DNA of 64,000 nt from Anaerolineae bacterium (GCA_017303635.1 JAFLCG010000001.1:496001-560000), one strand, 5' to 3'; counted from the stretch's first letter, positions 42,993 to 51,771 are shown. The notes: generated from the sequence alone by a model not told the origin. Program-made: numbers and translations.

Positions 42993-43017
42993 ATAATCTT
43001 ACGAGCTAAGTCTGAGC

Positions 43018-43683
43018 TTATGATGACAACTCAGCTATCATCTGCTCCATGGTTGCTGTCTCAGCCGTCTGTGCGTCAATGATGTTTTGCGCCAGCTCCC
43101 GAAGTTCTGGATGTCCGGCGTCACCGAGTCGCGCAAGCAGTCTTTCTGACATATTGATGGCATCATCATGGTGGTCAATCATTGACTCAAGCCATGCGAT
43201 CTCATACTGAGTGCCGAAAAGCTGGGATAGTCCAGCCATCATACCCATCATCATGGGTGGATCGACCATCATTCCATGTCCCATCTCGGGCATCTCCATC
43301 ATGCCGCCAGGCATTGGGTCGCTACCCATCATACTTCCCATCATGTCGCCCATCCCCATCATATCCATCATCTCGGTCATGGACATAGGGGTATAGGTAA
43401 CGCCATACCAATCCTGTAACCACGTCTGCATGGTGCTAATTTCAGCACTCTGCTCGTCAATAACGTTTTGACACAGCGTTCGAACACTCTCGGTAGCGGC
43501 TTTCGTAAGACAGTCAGTTGCCATATCCAACGCCATTTGGTGATGGTCGATCATACCCTGCATGTATCGCAACTCAGCGCGTCCTTCACGCCCCTCCGAA
43601 GGACCATCAGCAAACACAGCAGGCACCAGCAGTACGGTGAAAGCCACAACACCGAAGACAATAGCGATCCAGAAACGTTTCAT
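43018..43683 (-). CDS. Exported DUF305 protein with Met-rich centre
   Basis: A 221-residue secreted protein. The ATG at 43683 has GGGAG six bases upstream and gives a signal peptide (MKRFWIAIVFGVVAF, cleavage after VFA). Two DUF305 half-domains carry MIDHHQMALDMA and MIDHHDDAINMSERLL, the ferritin-like four-helix signature with HH pairs. Between them is a Met-rich loop (MMDMMGMGDMMGSMMGS). DUF305 proteins are common in copper and silver resistance regions and probably bind metal. It is the last gene of a minus-strand unit beginning with the DUF2085 gene. Confidence 0.9.
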   Translation of the reverse strand: MKRFWIAIVFGVVAFTVLLVPAVFADGPSEGREGRAELRYMQGMIDHHQMALDMATDCLTKAATESVRTLCQNVIDEQSAEISTMQTWLQDWYGVTYTPMSMTEMMDMMGMGDMMGSMMGSDPMPGGMMEMPEMGHGMMVDPPMMMGMMAGLSQLFGTQYEIAWLESMIDHHDDAINMSERLLARLGDAGHPELRELAQNIIDAQTAETATMEQMIAELSS

Positions 43684-43721
43684 CTTTTTCTCCCTTGATT
43701 GCCTCATGATACTGTCCAACC

Positions 43722-43940
43722 TTAGTGATTCATGCCGGGCATTTGTGCCGGCATTTCTGTCTCAGACGACTCGCGAGTCGCTCCTGACAACATTTGGGAA
43801 CTTGACTCCACGACCACACTTTGCTGGATGAAAGAATAGATCACCCACAAGATGACGATAATTGCAGCAATCACTAACACCCAGTTCACACTTGCATTTT
43901 CATTACCTCCAGAATGCTCTGGGGACGGTTGTTCCACCAT
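43722..43940 (-). CDS. Small single-pass membrane protein
   Basis: A 72-residue protein with one central helix (VNWVLVIAAIIVILWVIYSF) and a Met-containing tail (PAQMPGMNH). The ATG at 43940 has GGAGG four bases before it; the longer open frame upstream runs into the DUF2085 gene. It sits between the DUF2085 and DUF305 genes in the same unit. I do not recognise a family; the Met/His C-terminus could bind metal outside the cell. Confidence 0.6.
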   Translation of the reverse strand: MVEQPSPEHSGGNENASVNWVLVIAAIIVILWVIYSFIQQSVVVESSSQMLSGATRESSETEMPAQMPGMNH

Positions 43941-43981
43941 TAAACCTCCACCTGTGATACTAACGGGTACGTAGAAGTAGC

Positions 43982-44797
43982 TTACAAGCCAGCCACGGCT
44001 GTAGACCCCACCCTCGATTGATGACGCAGAAGCTTGAGCGCTAAAGCGTATTCCCATCGCTTCATCTCGTGATGCAACATAGGTAGAAGCAACCCACTTA
44101 CTCCGATTGCAAACAGAATGCCCGTCACAAAACGCGCGATGGAATTGAAAGAACCAAAAGCGTCACCTTCGTAAAAATCAGGTGCAAATTGGTAATCTGT
44201 TAACCTGGCTAACCAAGCATTATCGTACCTAAAGCCTGCGGTAAGTCCGCTCAAGTCGCTCAACAAATGCGTGAGTCCATCTAGACCAAGTGGGATTAGA
44301 AATACGATAAATAGCCAAATGGAAAAAGGCTTCTTGAGACGATGCCTAAGGGCTAACGCATACACAATACTTATTAGCCAGATCCCGCCATACATGTACA
44401 CCATGCGGTCTGACCAGGCGACTTTCCAACCCAAGATGTCATTACCCCGAAAACTGCGTAGCGAGAGCATATCGCCCAAAGCGCTTCCCGTGAGATTGAG
44501 ATGCAGTTCTCCGAGTCCATACATAGGGCGCTCACCAAACAAGAAAAAGGAACGCTGAGCCATCTGATGACATTGTGTTGAATAGAGGTCATAGATTAAG
44601 TTGCCCCATGAAGACCATCCCGCCTTCATTAAAACGGGTGCTGCAAACGGAAGCAGATTGTACAAACCAAAGACCACAATAAAGATGAACAGCCAATGTT
44701 TTGTGAACCAGAAGGTTGCACGAACCAGTTGCAGGCGAAGCGCATAGTTGTGCTGCTGGTAAGCTTGTTCACCCATAGACTGCATCTCATCGTTCAT
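43982..44797 (-). CDS. DUF2085 family membrane protein
   Basis: A 271-residue protein with about five membrane helices and the family signature STQCHQMAQRSFFLFGERPMYGL near residue 75. IVFLIPLGLDGLTHLLSDL holds a second conserved polar motif in a helix. The function of DUF2085 is unknown; the Cys/His/Gln pattern suggests a metal or redox role. It heads a unit with a small membrane protein and a DUF305 protein. A -10 box (TATACT, 44809-44814) lies very close to the ATG, so translation may instead begin at one of the next methionines. Confidence 0.85.
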   Translation of the reverse strand: MNDEMQSMGEQAYQQHNYALRLQLVRATFWFTKHWLFIFIVVFGLYNLLPFAAPVLMKAGWSSWGNLIYDLYSTQCHQMAQRSFFLFGERPMYGLGELHLNLTGSALGDMLSLRSFRGNDILGWKVAWSDRMVYMYGGIWLISIVYALALRHRLKKPFSIWLFIVFLIPLGLDGLTHLLSDLSGLTAGFRYDNAWLARLTDYQFAPDFYEGDAFGSFNSIARFVTGILFAIGVSGLLLPMLHHEMKRWEYALALKLLRHQSRVGSTAVAGL

Positions 44798-44808
44798 TGT
44801 TTGCCTGA

Positions 44809-44851
44809 AGTATAGGTTGTTGAATGTCTGAACTTAACCCGCCAAATCGCC
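44809..44851 (-). promoter_or_regulatory. Island palindrome plus -10 box, DUF2085 unit
   Basis: CGCCAAATCGCC (44840-44851) is centred 34 bases upstream of TATACT (44809-44814, minus strand). There is no separate good -35 box, so the palindrome occupies the place of an activator overlapping -35. Confidence 0.6.
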
Positions 44852-44873
44852 TGTTTTTTCAACTCATGTTCCA

Positions 44874-44916
44874 CGCCAAATGGCGTATTCCTTTGTGTTG
44901 ACGGCTTGGATATTCT
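44874..44916 (+). promoter_or_regulatory. Island palindrome plus -10 box, YceI gene
   Basis: CGCCAAATGGCG (44874-44885), a nearly perfect palindrome, is centred 34 bases before TATTCT (44911-44916). It lies back-to-back with the site for the DUF2085 unit, the two centres being 34 bases apart. Confidence 0.65.
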
Positions 44917-44970
44917 TCGCGGCTCAAAAATCTACTGAAGATGGATCAATGCGGAATCGAGGGCGCATAC

Positions 44971-45855
44971 GTGGGAAATTCTCGCTACACTTCAAACCTT
45001 CAAGTCCGAACCAATGGCTGGAAGTTTATTATATTCGGTAGTGTCATGTTAGGCGTTGGAGCAGTCCTTGGTGGCGTTGTTGGCGTGCTGCTCTTCGTGC
45101 GCATCACTGGAGGAACCGCTGTACCAAGTGCACCGATTAGCGCCCCTACGCTTTCGTTAGGTGTGGTTGGCACACCTGCGAGTTCCATGAGTGCTACGAC
45201 GCCAACCTTAGTTCCGACACTCGGTACTGTCGCAAACGCGTTGTTACCAGCTCTCGCGACAACCACCCCTTCGGAGGTGAGTGCAGCAGCGGCGACTGCT
45301 GTAACCTCACAACAGCTCTTTCGTATCGTGTCAGCAGAGTCTCAGGCTCGGTTTGCAGTGAGTGAGACAATCCCTTTAGGAACGGCTGTTGGCACGACAG
45401 ATCAGATTGCTGGAGACATTATTGTTGATTTTATCGCGCCTTCGAACTCTCGCATTGGTGTAATTCGGATCAATTTACGGACATTGTCAACAGACGATCC
45501 CGATCGGGATCGCTCGATCCGTTGCTGTGTACTACTGACTGCCCAGAATGCTTATGAGTTTACAGACTTTGTCCCGACGGCAATCAGCGGTTTACCTGAG
45601 CAAGTCAGTATTGGTGAGACAGTATCCTTCCAGGTCACAGGTAATTTGACGCTCCGTGGCATCACCCGTGCAGTGACCTTCAACGTGACGCTTACCCTAG
45701 TGAGCACCAGTGAACTGCGCGGTCTGGCAGGTGCAATCGTCAATCGTAGCGACTTCGGCATTCTGAACGATGCCCAGAACATGCTTGATTACCACGGCGT
45801 TGCTGAAGCAGTCACGCTGGAATTTGAGTTCATTGCCCGAGCGGTTCCTGGTTAG
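44971..45855 (+). CDS. YceI-like protein, membrane-anchored
   Basis: A 294-residue protein with an N-terminal anchor helix (WKFIIFGSVMLGVGAVLGGV) and a Thr/Pro/Ala-rich linker. A YceI lipocalin-like domain runs from about residue 115 (FRIVSAESQARFAVSE, GDIIVDFIAPSNSRIGVIRI, GNLTLRGITRAVTFNVTL, LDYHGVAEAVTLEFEF). YceI proteins bind isoprenoid-like lipids or act in envelope stress. The GTG at 44971 has GAGGG seven bases upstream; an ATG at 44941 is possible but lacks a ribosome binding site. An island palindrome controls it. Confidence 0.85.
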   Translation: MGNSRYTSNLQVRTNGWKFIIFGSVMLGVGAVLGGVVGVLLFVRITGGTAVPSAPISAPTLSLGVVGTPASSMSATTPTLVPTLGTVANALLPALATTTPSEVSAAAATAVTSQQLFRIVSAESQARFAVSETIPLGTAVGTTDQIAGDIIVDFIAPSNSRIGVIRINLRTLSTDDPDRDRSIRCCVLLTAQNAYEFTDFVPTAISGLPEQVSIGETVSFQVTGNLTLRGITRAVTFNVTLTLVSTSELRGLAGAIVNRSDFGILNDAQNMLDYHGVAEAVTLEFEFIARAVPG

Positions 45856-45868
45856 TACACCAACAAGG

Positions 45869-46333
45869 TTATTCAAGTCGAGCGCGAATAGCGTTCATCT
45901 GAGCGATTTCGGCGTCCTGTGACTCTATAATGCTCTGGCATAAGATTGAGACCTCGCTATCCTGAAGGTCTGCCTGTTCGCACATCAAAATGGCACTGGC
46001 ATGATGGGGAATCATGGAGCGCACCAACTCTAGGTCGCCAACTGCGGTCTGCGCTCTAATCAATGAGAAAAAGACAACTGCGGCAGCAAGGCTGACTACA
46101 AGAATAATGCGCACTACGCGTTTGTTTGCATACATCTGTCCCATGAGTACGGCTTCCAGTGCAAGCATGGGGGATGTCATGAGACCAGCCATATAGAAGT
46201 TGTTCAGGTTGGGAATGACATTGCTTAAGGTATTGACCATCGCATACATCAAGAGATACATGATTCCCAGATGAATTGCACCCATTAGAAGCAGGCGATT
46301 CGATGACATCCCTTTCATCGATCCGTGTTCCAT
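45869..46333 (-). CDS. Membrane-bound DUF305-like protein
   Basis: A 154-residue protein with three N-terminal helices (about 13-35, 45-65 and 73-92). A short C-terminal half of a DUF305 domain follows (LVRSMIPHHASAILMCEQAD, SQDAEIAQMNAI). This is the common 'DUF305 after three helices' architecture found near copper genes. GGAG lies five bases before the ATG. It converges with the YceI gene and is divergent from the rhodanese gene; a recognisable but weaker copy of the island palindrome precedes it. Confidence 0.87.
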   Translation of the reverse strand: MEHGSMKGMSSNRLLLMGAIHLGIMYLLMYAMVNTLSNVIPNLNNFYMAGLMTSPMLALEAVLMGQMYANKRVVRIILVVSLAAAVVFFSLIRAQTAVGDLELVRSMIPHHASAILMCEQADLQDSEVSILCQSIIESQDAEIAQMNAIRARLE

Positions 46334-46377
46334 AACAACTCCAACAATCCAAGTATGACCAGCAACACTGTATTGCC

Positions 46378-46419
46378 ACTATAACCCACCTTTAGGTGCA
46401 TAAACTGTGCCACATGACG
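46378..46419 (-). promoter_or_regulatory. Island palindrome (weaker) plus -10 box, membrane DUF305 gene
   Basis: TGCCACATGACG (46408-46419) matches nine of twelve positions of CGCCAAATGGCG. It is centred exactly 33 bases from TATAGT (46378-46383, minus strand). Its centre is 34 bases from that of the opposing site at 46442, the same spacing as in the YceI/DUF2085 region. Confidence 0.5.
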
Positions 46420-46441
46420 CATCTTTTTGATTGTTCTACCC

Positions 46442-46483
46442 CGCCAAACGGCGTATGCCGCATGGCGGAGACCACTGCATAAT
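46442..46483 (+). promoter_or_regulatory. Island palindrome plus -10 box, rhodanese/cytochrome genes
   Basis: CGCCAAACGGCG (46442-46453) is centred 33 bases before CATAAT (46478-46483). The expected transcript start leaves a short leader with GGAGG before the ATG at 46509. Confidence 0.65.
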
Positions 46484-46508
46484 TTGTGGATGAATTTTGG
46501 AGGGTATG

Positions 46509-46937
46509 ATGAGAACGGTTATCGTAGTTGGACTGTTAATCGGATGGACTGTGGTTGGAACAGCCTGCAGTGCCGTGCCCGAACTCCCGATTACATCTTC
46601 ATCACAAGCGAGCTTTCGTACAATCACCATAGACGAGTTTGCATCTGCGCTCGATCAACCCGACATATACACAGTCATTAATGTCCACATTCCATACGAG
46701 GGAGAGGTTCCGAACACCGACAATAACGTTCCGTACAATGACACTGATGCATTGGTGGCTGCACTACCTGACCGAAACGCGCCGATCATTCTGTACTGTC
46801 GCAGCGGTCGCATGAGCGAAGAGGCAAGTCGTGTCCTTGTCGAATTAGGGTATACCAACGTAATAGATGTGCCCGGTGGGATGAATGCGTGGACGACAAG
46901 CGGACGTGAACTGTTGATGTCGGACAATGGTTCATAA
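46509..46937 (+). CDS. Rhodanese-domain lipoprotein
   Basis: A 142-residue exported protein. The ATG at 46509 gives a lipoprotein signal (VGLLIGWTVVGTACS, lipobox Cys at about 20). The rhodanese domain has the active-site loop YCRSGRMS, with the sulfur-carrying Cys near residue 99, and LGYTNVIDVPGGMNAW. Rhodaneses move sulfane sulfur or bind metals such as Cu or As. It sits first in a unit with a cytochrome c gene. Confidence 0.85.
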   Translation: MRTVIVVGLLIGWTVVGTACSAVPELPITSSSQASFRTITIDEFASALDQPDIYTVINVHIPYEGEVPNTDNNVPYNDTDALVAALPDRNAPIILYCRSGRMSEEASRVLVELGYTNVIDVPGGMNAWTTSGRELLMSDNGS

Positions 46938-47088
46938 GCTGGTGGTTGTTTCGCCACGGGGTTGTAAGCGGGTAACCGTCACAATTGCGCTACAGAGGAG
47001 CGTGCCTGATGCGGCACATACTACTCAGACAATCACCTTCACCAAACGAGCTTGCACGAGCATCCGAGAGAGAAGGAAACATGTCGAT

Positions 47089-47580
47089 ATGACAAAACTG
47101 GGTTTATTGTTACTAGTTGGACTTCTATTTGTCGGCTGTTCAAACCAACCTGCCACAATCCTAGTCAACGGCACGGGGTTTGACATTGATCAAATTGCAC
47201 AGGGTCAGCAACTTTATTCGCAGTACTGCTCTTCGTGCCACGGAGTTAACGGAGAGGGTCAGTTTCCCTCTGCACCAACTGAACGCGATGCAACCGGGCG
47301 CTTTGGCGCGCCACCACACAACGGGAATGGTCACACTTGGCATCATGGTGATGCGATGCTGATCGAGTATGTCCGGAACGGCGGAATTAGCCTGAGTGAT
47401 CCCGTCAACTGGTATCCGATGCCCGCATTTGGTGAGCAGCTTACCAATGACCAAGTTATGGTCATCTTGGCGTACATCAAGACCTTTTGGAGTAACGAAC
47501 AACGCGCGCGCCAGGCAGAGATAACAGCAGCGGAAAACGGCGTGCGGACCAATCCGTTCCAAGTCAATCCTGGCAGTTAG
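47089..47580 (+). CDS. Cytochrome c lipoprotein
   Basis: A 163-residue protein. It has a lipoprotein signal (LLLLVGLLFVGCSN), one haem attachment site CSSCH near residue 48 and a distal Met candidate in WYPMPAFGEQLTNDQV, the usual class I pattern. It is anchored outside the membrane and would pass electrons, for example from the cuprous oxidase or to a terminal acceptor. It is paralogous to the cytochrome at 51148-51744; both share QFPxAP, DATGRxGAPPHN and HxWHH blocks. The start is set by AAGGA eleven bases upstream, a little long. Confidence 0.87.
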   Translation: MTKLGLLLLVGLLFVGCSNQPATILVNGTGFDIDQIAQGQQLYSQYCSSCHGVNGEGQFPSAPTERDATGRFGAPPHNGNGHTWHHGDAMLIEYVRNGGISLSDPVNWYPMPAFGEQLTNDQVMVILAYIKTFWSNEQRARQAEITAAENGVRTNPFQVNPGS

Positions 47581-47591
47581 CCTAGTATTTA

Positions 47592-47633
47592 CGCCATTTG
47601 GCGCATTCGTCATGCGATGTATCGTGCTTACAT
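47592..47633 (+). promoter_or_regulatory. Island palindrome, copB promoter
   Basis: CGCCATTTGGCG (47592-47603), extended by GCAT on the right, lies 65-80 bases before copB. The hexamer at the usual distance (TTACAT, 47628-47633) is a weak -10 match. Confidence 0.55.
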
Positions 47634-47672
47634 CAAGAAATGGTGGGCATAAGCAGAGATGCAAGGAAGAAG

Positions 47673-49925
47673 ATGATGAACGATTCGCAGGACAAACATG
47701 AGAGCCCTCACGATGGTGCAGCACATGATATGTCGCCCATAAGAGTACACAGTTCCACTCGCATCGAAGATGCGGCGGACGGAACACAACACACGGCTAA
47801 TGCTGCCGATCATGCTGCCCACGAGAGCAATTACCGTGCCAACGAACTGCTTAAGCCCGAGCAGAATCAGACGCTTCACACGAGACATGATGTGCAAACA
47901 GAGCATGGCAAACATGATACCCATGCCGGACATGGGGTGATGCACGAGGGTCACATCACCATGATGCGCAACCGCTTTTTCGTCAGCCTGCCGCTGACGA
48001 TCATCGTTGTCCTCTACTCGCCGATGGTGCAGCAGTGGCTAGGTTTCACTATGCCAGAATTTCCGGGAAGCCAGTGGATTGTTCCCATATTGGGATCGAT
48101 CATCTTCTTTTACGGTGGCTTGCCGTTTCTCAGTATGGGGCGGCAGGAACTTGCTCTGCGTCAGCCCGGCATGATGACGCTGATTTCCCTGGCGATCACC
48201 ACCGCCTACCTCTACAGCGTCGGCGTGTTCTTCTTCCCGCCGCAGGACGCGATGGGCATGCCAATGGACTTCTTCTGGGAACTTGCGACTCTGATTACTG
48301 TGATGCTACTCGGTCACTGGATCGAGTTACGTAGCGTCGGGCAGGCACAGGGCGCGCTGCGCGAACTGGCGAAACTGCTGCCGGATACGGCGGACCGCCT
48401 GCTGCCTTCAGGCGAAATTGAGACTGTCGAGGTCAGTCAGTTGCGGGCGGGAGATCGTGTACTGATTCGTCCTGGCGCAAGTATCCCTGCCGATGGTCTA
48501 GTCGCAACGGGAGAAAGCAGTGTCAATGAATCGATGATTACGGGCGAGAGCCGTCCGTTAGACAAGAAACCCGGCGACACTGTTATCGGTGGTACCGTCA
48601 ATGGCTCTGGTTCGCTGCGGGTGGACATTCAGCAGGTGGGCGAACAAACGGCGCTGGCGGGCATCATGCGGCTGGTGGAAGAAGCCCAGAAAAGCCAGTC
48701 ACGTGCGCAAACGCTAGCGCAGCGCGCCGCTTTCTACCTGACGATCATCGCCATCGTTGCCGGTGTTCTCACCTTACTCGGCTGGCTTTTTTTCACCGGT
48801 AGTATTCCCAGTGCGGTTCGCAATACTGTGACGGTACTGGTCATTGCCTGCCCGCACGCGCTGGGTTTAGCTGTGCCGCTGGTTGTCGCTATCTCAACAA
48901 CACTTTCAGCACGCAATGGATTGCTTGTTCGAAAGCGGATCGCGCTAGAAAGCGCTAAAGACCTCAATTACATCATCTTCGATAAGACCGGCACGCTAAC
49001 CAAAGGTGAACAGGGCGTTGTTCACTTTGCAACCAATGGATTCAAAACGGATGACGCCCTCAGTATTGCCGCTGGGCTTGAAGGCGACAGTGAGCATATT
49101 GTGGCTGAAGCTATTCGCCAGTATGCCCAGGCGCAAGGCGTGCGCCCGGCATCGGTAAGCAATTTCGAGAGTCTTGCTGGGCGAGGTGTCAAGGCAGCTG
49201 TAAACGGTGCTACCTACTTTATAGGCGGACCGCGCCTGCTTGAACAGCAGCGGTTGACGGTGCCGGCAACGTTGGAAGCGGACAGACAGCAGGCGGAAAA
49301 CGCCGGGCAGTCGGTTATCTACCTAGCAAACGAGCGCGAGATCGTTGCCTTGTTTGCTATCGCGGACGTGATTCGTGAAGAAAGTCGTCAAGCTATCCGA
49401 GAACTACACGATCTCGGGTTGAAAGTCGCTATGCTAACCGGCGACAGCGAAGCAGTAGCGAAGGCTGTCGCGCAGGAATTACAGATAGACACCTACTTCG
49501 CTCAGGTGCTGCCGGAACACAAGTCCAGCAAGGTACAGGAACTTCAGCGCGGAGGCAACAAGGTAGCGATGGTGGGCGACGGCGTCAACGATGCGCCGGC
49601 GCTGGTTACCGCCGACGTAGGCATTGCCATCGGCGCAGGCACTGATGTGGCGATCGAAAGCGCCGGCATTATCCTAGTGCGCTCAAATCCAATGGACATT
49701 GTGAAGATCATTCGGTTGAGCCGTGCGACTTACCGCAAAATGATCCAGAATCTGGTTTGGGCAACAGGCTACAATGTGGTCGCCATTCCATTGGCGATGG
49801 GCATTCTCGCGCCTGTCGGTATTTTGCTCGATCCGGCGATTGGCGCAGTCTTCATGTCAGTGAGCACCATCGTCGTCTCGCTCAACGCGCAGTTACTGCG
49901 TCGGCTTGATCTGACTCATGCCTAA
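47673..49925 (+). CDS. copB: P1B-type copper-translocating ATPase, CopB class
   Basis: A 750-residue membrane pump. The N-terminus (about 95 residues) is rich in His ([25 protein letters not shown]) and replaces the usual metal-binding domain. The transmembrane metal site is CPHALGLA (about residue 393), the class that exports Cu or Ag. Other catalytic parts are TGES (actuator), [10 protein letters not shown] (phosphorylated Asp near 435), and GDGVNDAP near 635. Eight membrane helices fit the family. The ATG at 47673 or 47676 has AAGGA upstream. It is preceded by an island palindrome and followed by a terminator. Confidence 0.94.
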   Translation: MMNDSQDKHESPHDGAAHDMSPIRVHSSTRIEDAADGTQHTANAADHAAHESNYRANELLKPEQNQTLHTRHDVQTEHGKHDTHAGHGVMHEGHITMMRNRFFVSLPLTIIVVLYSPMVQQWLGFTMPEFPGSQWIVPILGSIIFFYGGLPFLSMGRQELALRQPGMMTLISLAITTAYLYSVGVFFFPPQDAMGMPMDFFWELATLITVMLLGHWIELRSVGQAQGALRELAKLLPDTADRLLPSGEIETVEVSQLRAGDRVLIRPGASIPADGLVATGESSVNESMITGESRPLDKKPGDTVIGGTVNGSGSLRVDIQQVGEQTALAGIMRLVEEAQKSQSRAQTLAQRAAFYLTIIAIVAGVLTLLGWLFFTGSIPSAVRNTVTVLVIACPHALGLAVPLVVAISTTLSARNGLLVRKRIALESAKDLNYIIFDKTGTLTKGEQGVVHFATNGFKTDDALSIAAGLEGDSEHIVAEAIRQYAQAQGVRPASVSNFESLAGRGVKAAVNGATYFIGGPRLLEQQRLTVPATLEADRQQAENAGQSVIYLANEREIVALFAIADVIREESRQAIRELHDLGLKVAMLTGDSEAVAKAVAQELQIDTYFAQVLPEHKSSKVQELQRGGNKVAMVGDGVNDAPALVTADVGIAIGAGTDVAIESAGIILVRSNPMDIVKIIRLSRATYRKMIQNLVWATGYNVVAIPLAMGILAPVGILLDPAIGAVFMSVSTIVVSLNAQLLRRLDLTHA

Positions 49926-49932
49926 AGCTAAG

Positions 49933-49960
49933 GGGCGAGTTCCGATCACCATTCTCGCCC
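49933..49960 (+). terminator. Terminator after copB
   Basis: GGGCGAG and CTCGCCC pair around a 14-base loop and are followed by TTTGGCATTTT. It lies eight bases after the copB stop. Confidence 0.7.
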
Positions 49961-50120
49961 TTTGGCATTTTGGCTATTGTTTGGCTCGCTGTTCTCCGGT
50001 GGTCAAACGAATAGCACACAACCGAAGACAGGTGAAGTCAAGATAAACCTTCAGTATAAGGAAATATTAACCACCTGCGGTCGCGCAGGTCGAAATCCAA
50101 CGATATTGTGACAATGAAGG

Positions 50121-50447
50121 TCAACGGTCGATGGGTAAACTTCGGAGAGGATCGGGCTGATACGCCAGTCGAATAATCCGCTTGACATCGTCGAGAATAG
50201 GGGCAACGTTCTGCCCCAGAATATCTGTCTCAAGCATTTGCTTAGCCTGGTAATCCAGGTGGGCTTCTACAAAAAATAGAACCAGTTGTCGAACCGAGTT
50301 CTCAATGGTAGACGCTTGAAGGATAAGTTGTTGCGAGTCATGATGACTTTCTACACCACGTCTGAGAGCTTCTAATTGTTCGTGGATATAGAGTATTTGT
50401 GTGAAGGCAAAACTGAGGGTTTCAGAACGAACGCTACTTGATGACAT
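50121..50447 (-). CDS. Hypothetical helical protein, paralogue of 52111-52409
   Basis: A 108-residue, all-helical protein without signal or membrane segment. I do not recognise the family. It is homologous to the frameshifted gene at 52111-52409; shared blocks are QxxxLxxAxxIExxVxxL and DxLGQxxxxxLxxVKRIxxLA. GGGAG lies seven bases before the ATG. An island palindrome with a good -10 box precedes it, so it is likely part of the copper response. It could be a small adaptor or regulator. Confidence 0.65.
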   Translation of the reverse strand: MSSSSVRSETLSFAFTQILYIHEQLEALRRGVESHHDSQQLILQASTIENSVRQLVLFFVEAHLDYQAKQMLETDILGQNVAPILDDVKRIIRLAYQPDPLRSLPIDR

Positions 50448-50509
50448 CTTGGTACTCCCGGATGCGTCTTGTTCTTAAGAAAATACGCAAGGCACTTCAA
50501 TATATTCAC

Positions 50510-50550
50510 CTTATAACTTCACATGGCTTGCGGAATAGCGCTGTTTAGCG
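50510..50550 (-). promoter_or_regulatory. Island palindrome plus -10 box, hypothetical helical protein gene
   Basis: CGCTGTTTAGCG (50539-50550), a diverged but palindromic site, is centred 32 bases from TATAAG (50510-50515, minus strand). Confidence 0.5.
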
Positions 50551-50618
50551 TATTTGTCCCCCGTCATATTGCCTGATGCCGGAGGAACAAGAGTCCACTC
50601 CGGCATGTGCGATCCGCT

Positions 50619-51107
50619 TTACGCCCCCCACATTGAACGAACAGTGAGGGGAATCTCCTCTTGAGTCGGGTCGTTGGTCAGAACATGCACGCGAAACTCG
50701 TGCGCACCGCCCATGCCTTCATGCATCGTGAAGCGCAGCGTAACGGTCGCTTCTTCTCCGGGCTGTAGGGTCGCCGAACTGACGACAGCGCGGGGCGGTC
50801 AGCACCCTTGGAGCAGTTCGACGCGCGGCTCGCCGAGAATTGTCAACGGTTGATCGCCCACATTACGCACTGTGAACACACTTTCAACCGGTTGCTCAAA
50901 GCGCAAAGAACCATGGTCGATGCTGGTCTGGTCCACCTCGGCGCGCGGGGCACCCTTAACTTCTGGTTCGAATGATTCACGGCGGTTGCCCGTCATTACA
51001 GCGACGATGGCAAGCACAACTACGATTACACCGAAGACGACTGCCGGGATCAGCCATGTGGGTCGTTGTGGTGCTTTCGCATGTTGTGACTGTTTCGATG
51101 TGCTCAT
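50619..51107 (-). CDS. DUF1573-like membrane-anchored protein with in-frame TGA (candidate selenoprotein)
   Basis: Read through the TGA at 50799-50801, this is a 162-residue protein. It has a Gln/Pro N-terminus, one membrane anchor (about residues 18-41, VVFGVIVVVLAIVAVM) and an extracellular Ig-like DUF1573 domain (VFTVRNVGDQPLTILGEP, LQPGEEATVTLRF, MHEGMGGAHEF, LTNDP). The TGA is codon 103, in ELLQGC-TGA-PPRAV; to my knowledge relatives have GCCPP there, so TGA replaces the second Cys. The frame after it is open for 59 codons and ends in TAA with well-preserved family motifs. The start at 51107 has GAGGAGG five bases upstream. The alternative is a recent Cys-to-stop mutation or a sequencing error. 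Confidence 0.7.
50762..50789 (-). promoter_or_regulatory. SECIS-like hairpin just downstream of the in-frame TGA
   Basis: Nine bases after the TGA, GCTGT-CGTC pairs with GGCG-[ACCCT bulge]-ACAGC around the five-base loop AGTTC. The apical loop lies about 19-23 bases from the TGA and has G as its second base. This fits the general position and loop rule of bacterial SECIS elements. The folding is by eye and not proof. Confidence 0.4.
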
Positions 51108-51147
51108 AAGTTCCTCCTCTGATGCTCTGATATGCGTATTGCCTAGC

Positions 51148-51744
51148 TTAATCAGCGAACCTGCTTTGCTCTTCTTCAGTGAGCTGCTGCTGACTTGCTC
51201 GCTGTTGGTCTGTCCACATGGTTTTGATATAGGCGATAACAAACAGGATTTGTTCATCGGTCAGGACGTCGCCGAAAGGCGGCATCGCATAAAAGCGTGT
51301 CAGGTCGCTAAAGCCGCCTTCGGTGACGTAACGGATGAGCAGCACATCACTGTGATGCCAGCTATGCCCCGTTTCGTTATGCGGTGGTGCTCCGATGCGT
51401 CCAGTGGCGTCAGGTTCAAGGGGTGCTGTGGGAAACTGTCCCTGACCGTCAATCCCGTGACATGCAGCACAATACTGCGTGTAAATTGCTTGACCCTGCG
51501 CAAACTCGCTTTCATTAAACCGTCTGCCGAGTATTTGAATTTGCGCATCACCAGGCGGATGCTGTTCCTGCGCCGACTGCGCTTGACTCGAAGAACCGTC
51601 TACTGCTTGAGTTTGCTGTCCATCGGAGGTGGAGCGCGCGGCAGCGACCAAAACGACTATGGAACAAATGCACATCGTGAAGACCAGCGGCAGACCACAG
51701 CACGATATGCGCCATCTATCATCCACCGTATGCGGGCACCCCAT
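51148..51744 (-). CDS. Cytochrome c, membrane-anchored
   Basis: A 198-residue protein with an N-terminal hydrophobic segment (GLPLVFTMCICSIVVLVAAA) and a Gln/Ser-rich linker. One haem site, CAACH, follows in a domain homologous to the cytochrome at 47089-47580 (FPTAPLEPDATGRIGAPPHN, MPPFGDVLTDEQ). The ATG at 51744 fits the position of the promoter, whereas an upstream TTG at 51759 would give almost no leader. It is followed 40 bases later by the DUF1573-like gene, probably in one transcript. Confidence 0.85.
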   Translation of the reverse strand: MGCPHTVDDRWRISCCGLPLVFTMCICSIVVLVAAARSTSDGQQTQAVDGSSSQAQSAQEQHPPGDAQIQILGRRFNESEFAQGQAIYTQYCAACHGIDGQGQFPTAPLEPDATGRIGAPPHNETGHSWHHSDVLLIRYVTEGGFSDLTRFYAMPPFGDVLTDEQILFVIAYIKTMWTDQQRASQQQLTEEEQSRFAD

Positions 51745-51771
51745 ATCGGCTAAAAACAATGCTTCTTTTAG

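Noticed and set aside
43182..43396. Pro/Ile/Ser-rich open frames on the plus strand opposite the Met-rich part of the DUF305 gene
   Set aside because: Same effect as above; antisense of repeated ATG codons, with no independent support.
50799..50801. Recoding of TGA as tryptophan genome-wide as the explanation for the in-frame TGA
   Set aside because: TGA is used as a normal stop in many genes of the window (for example at 506, 1661 and 22298 on the minus strand), so a changed genetic code is not supported.
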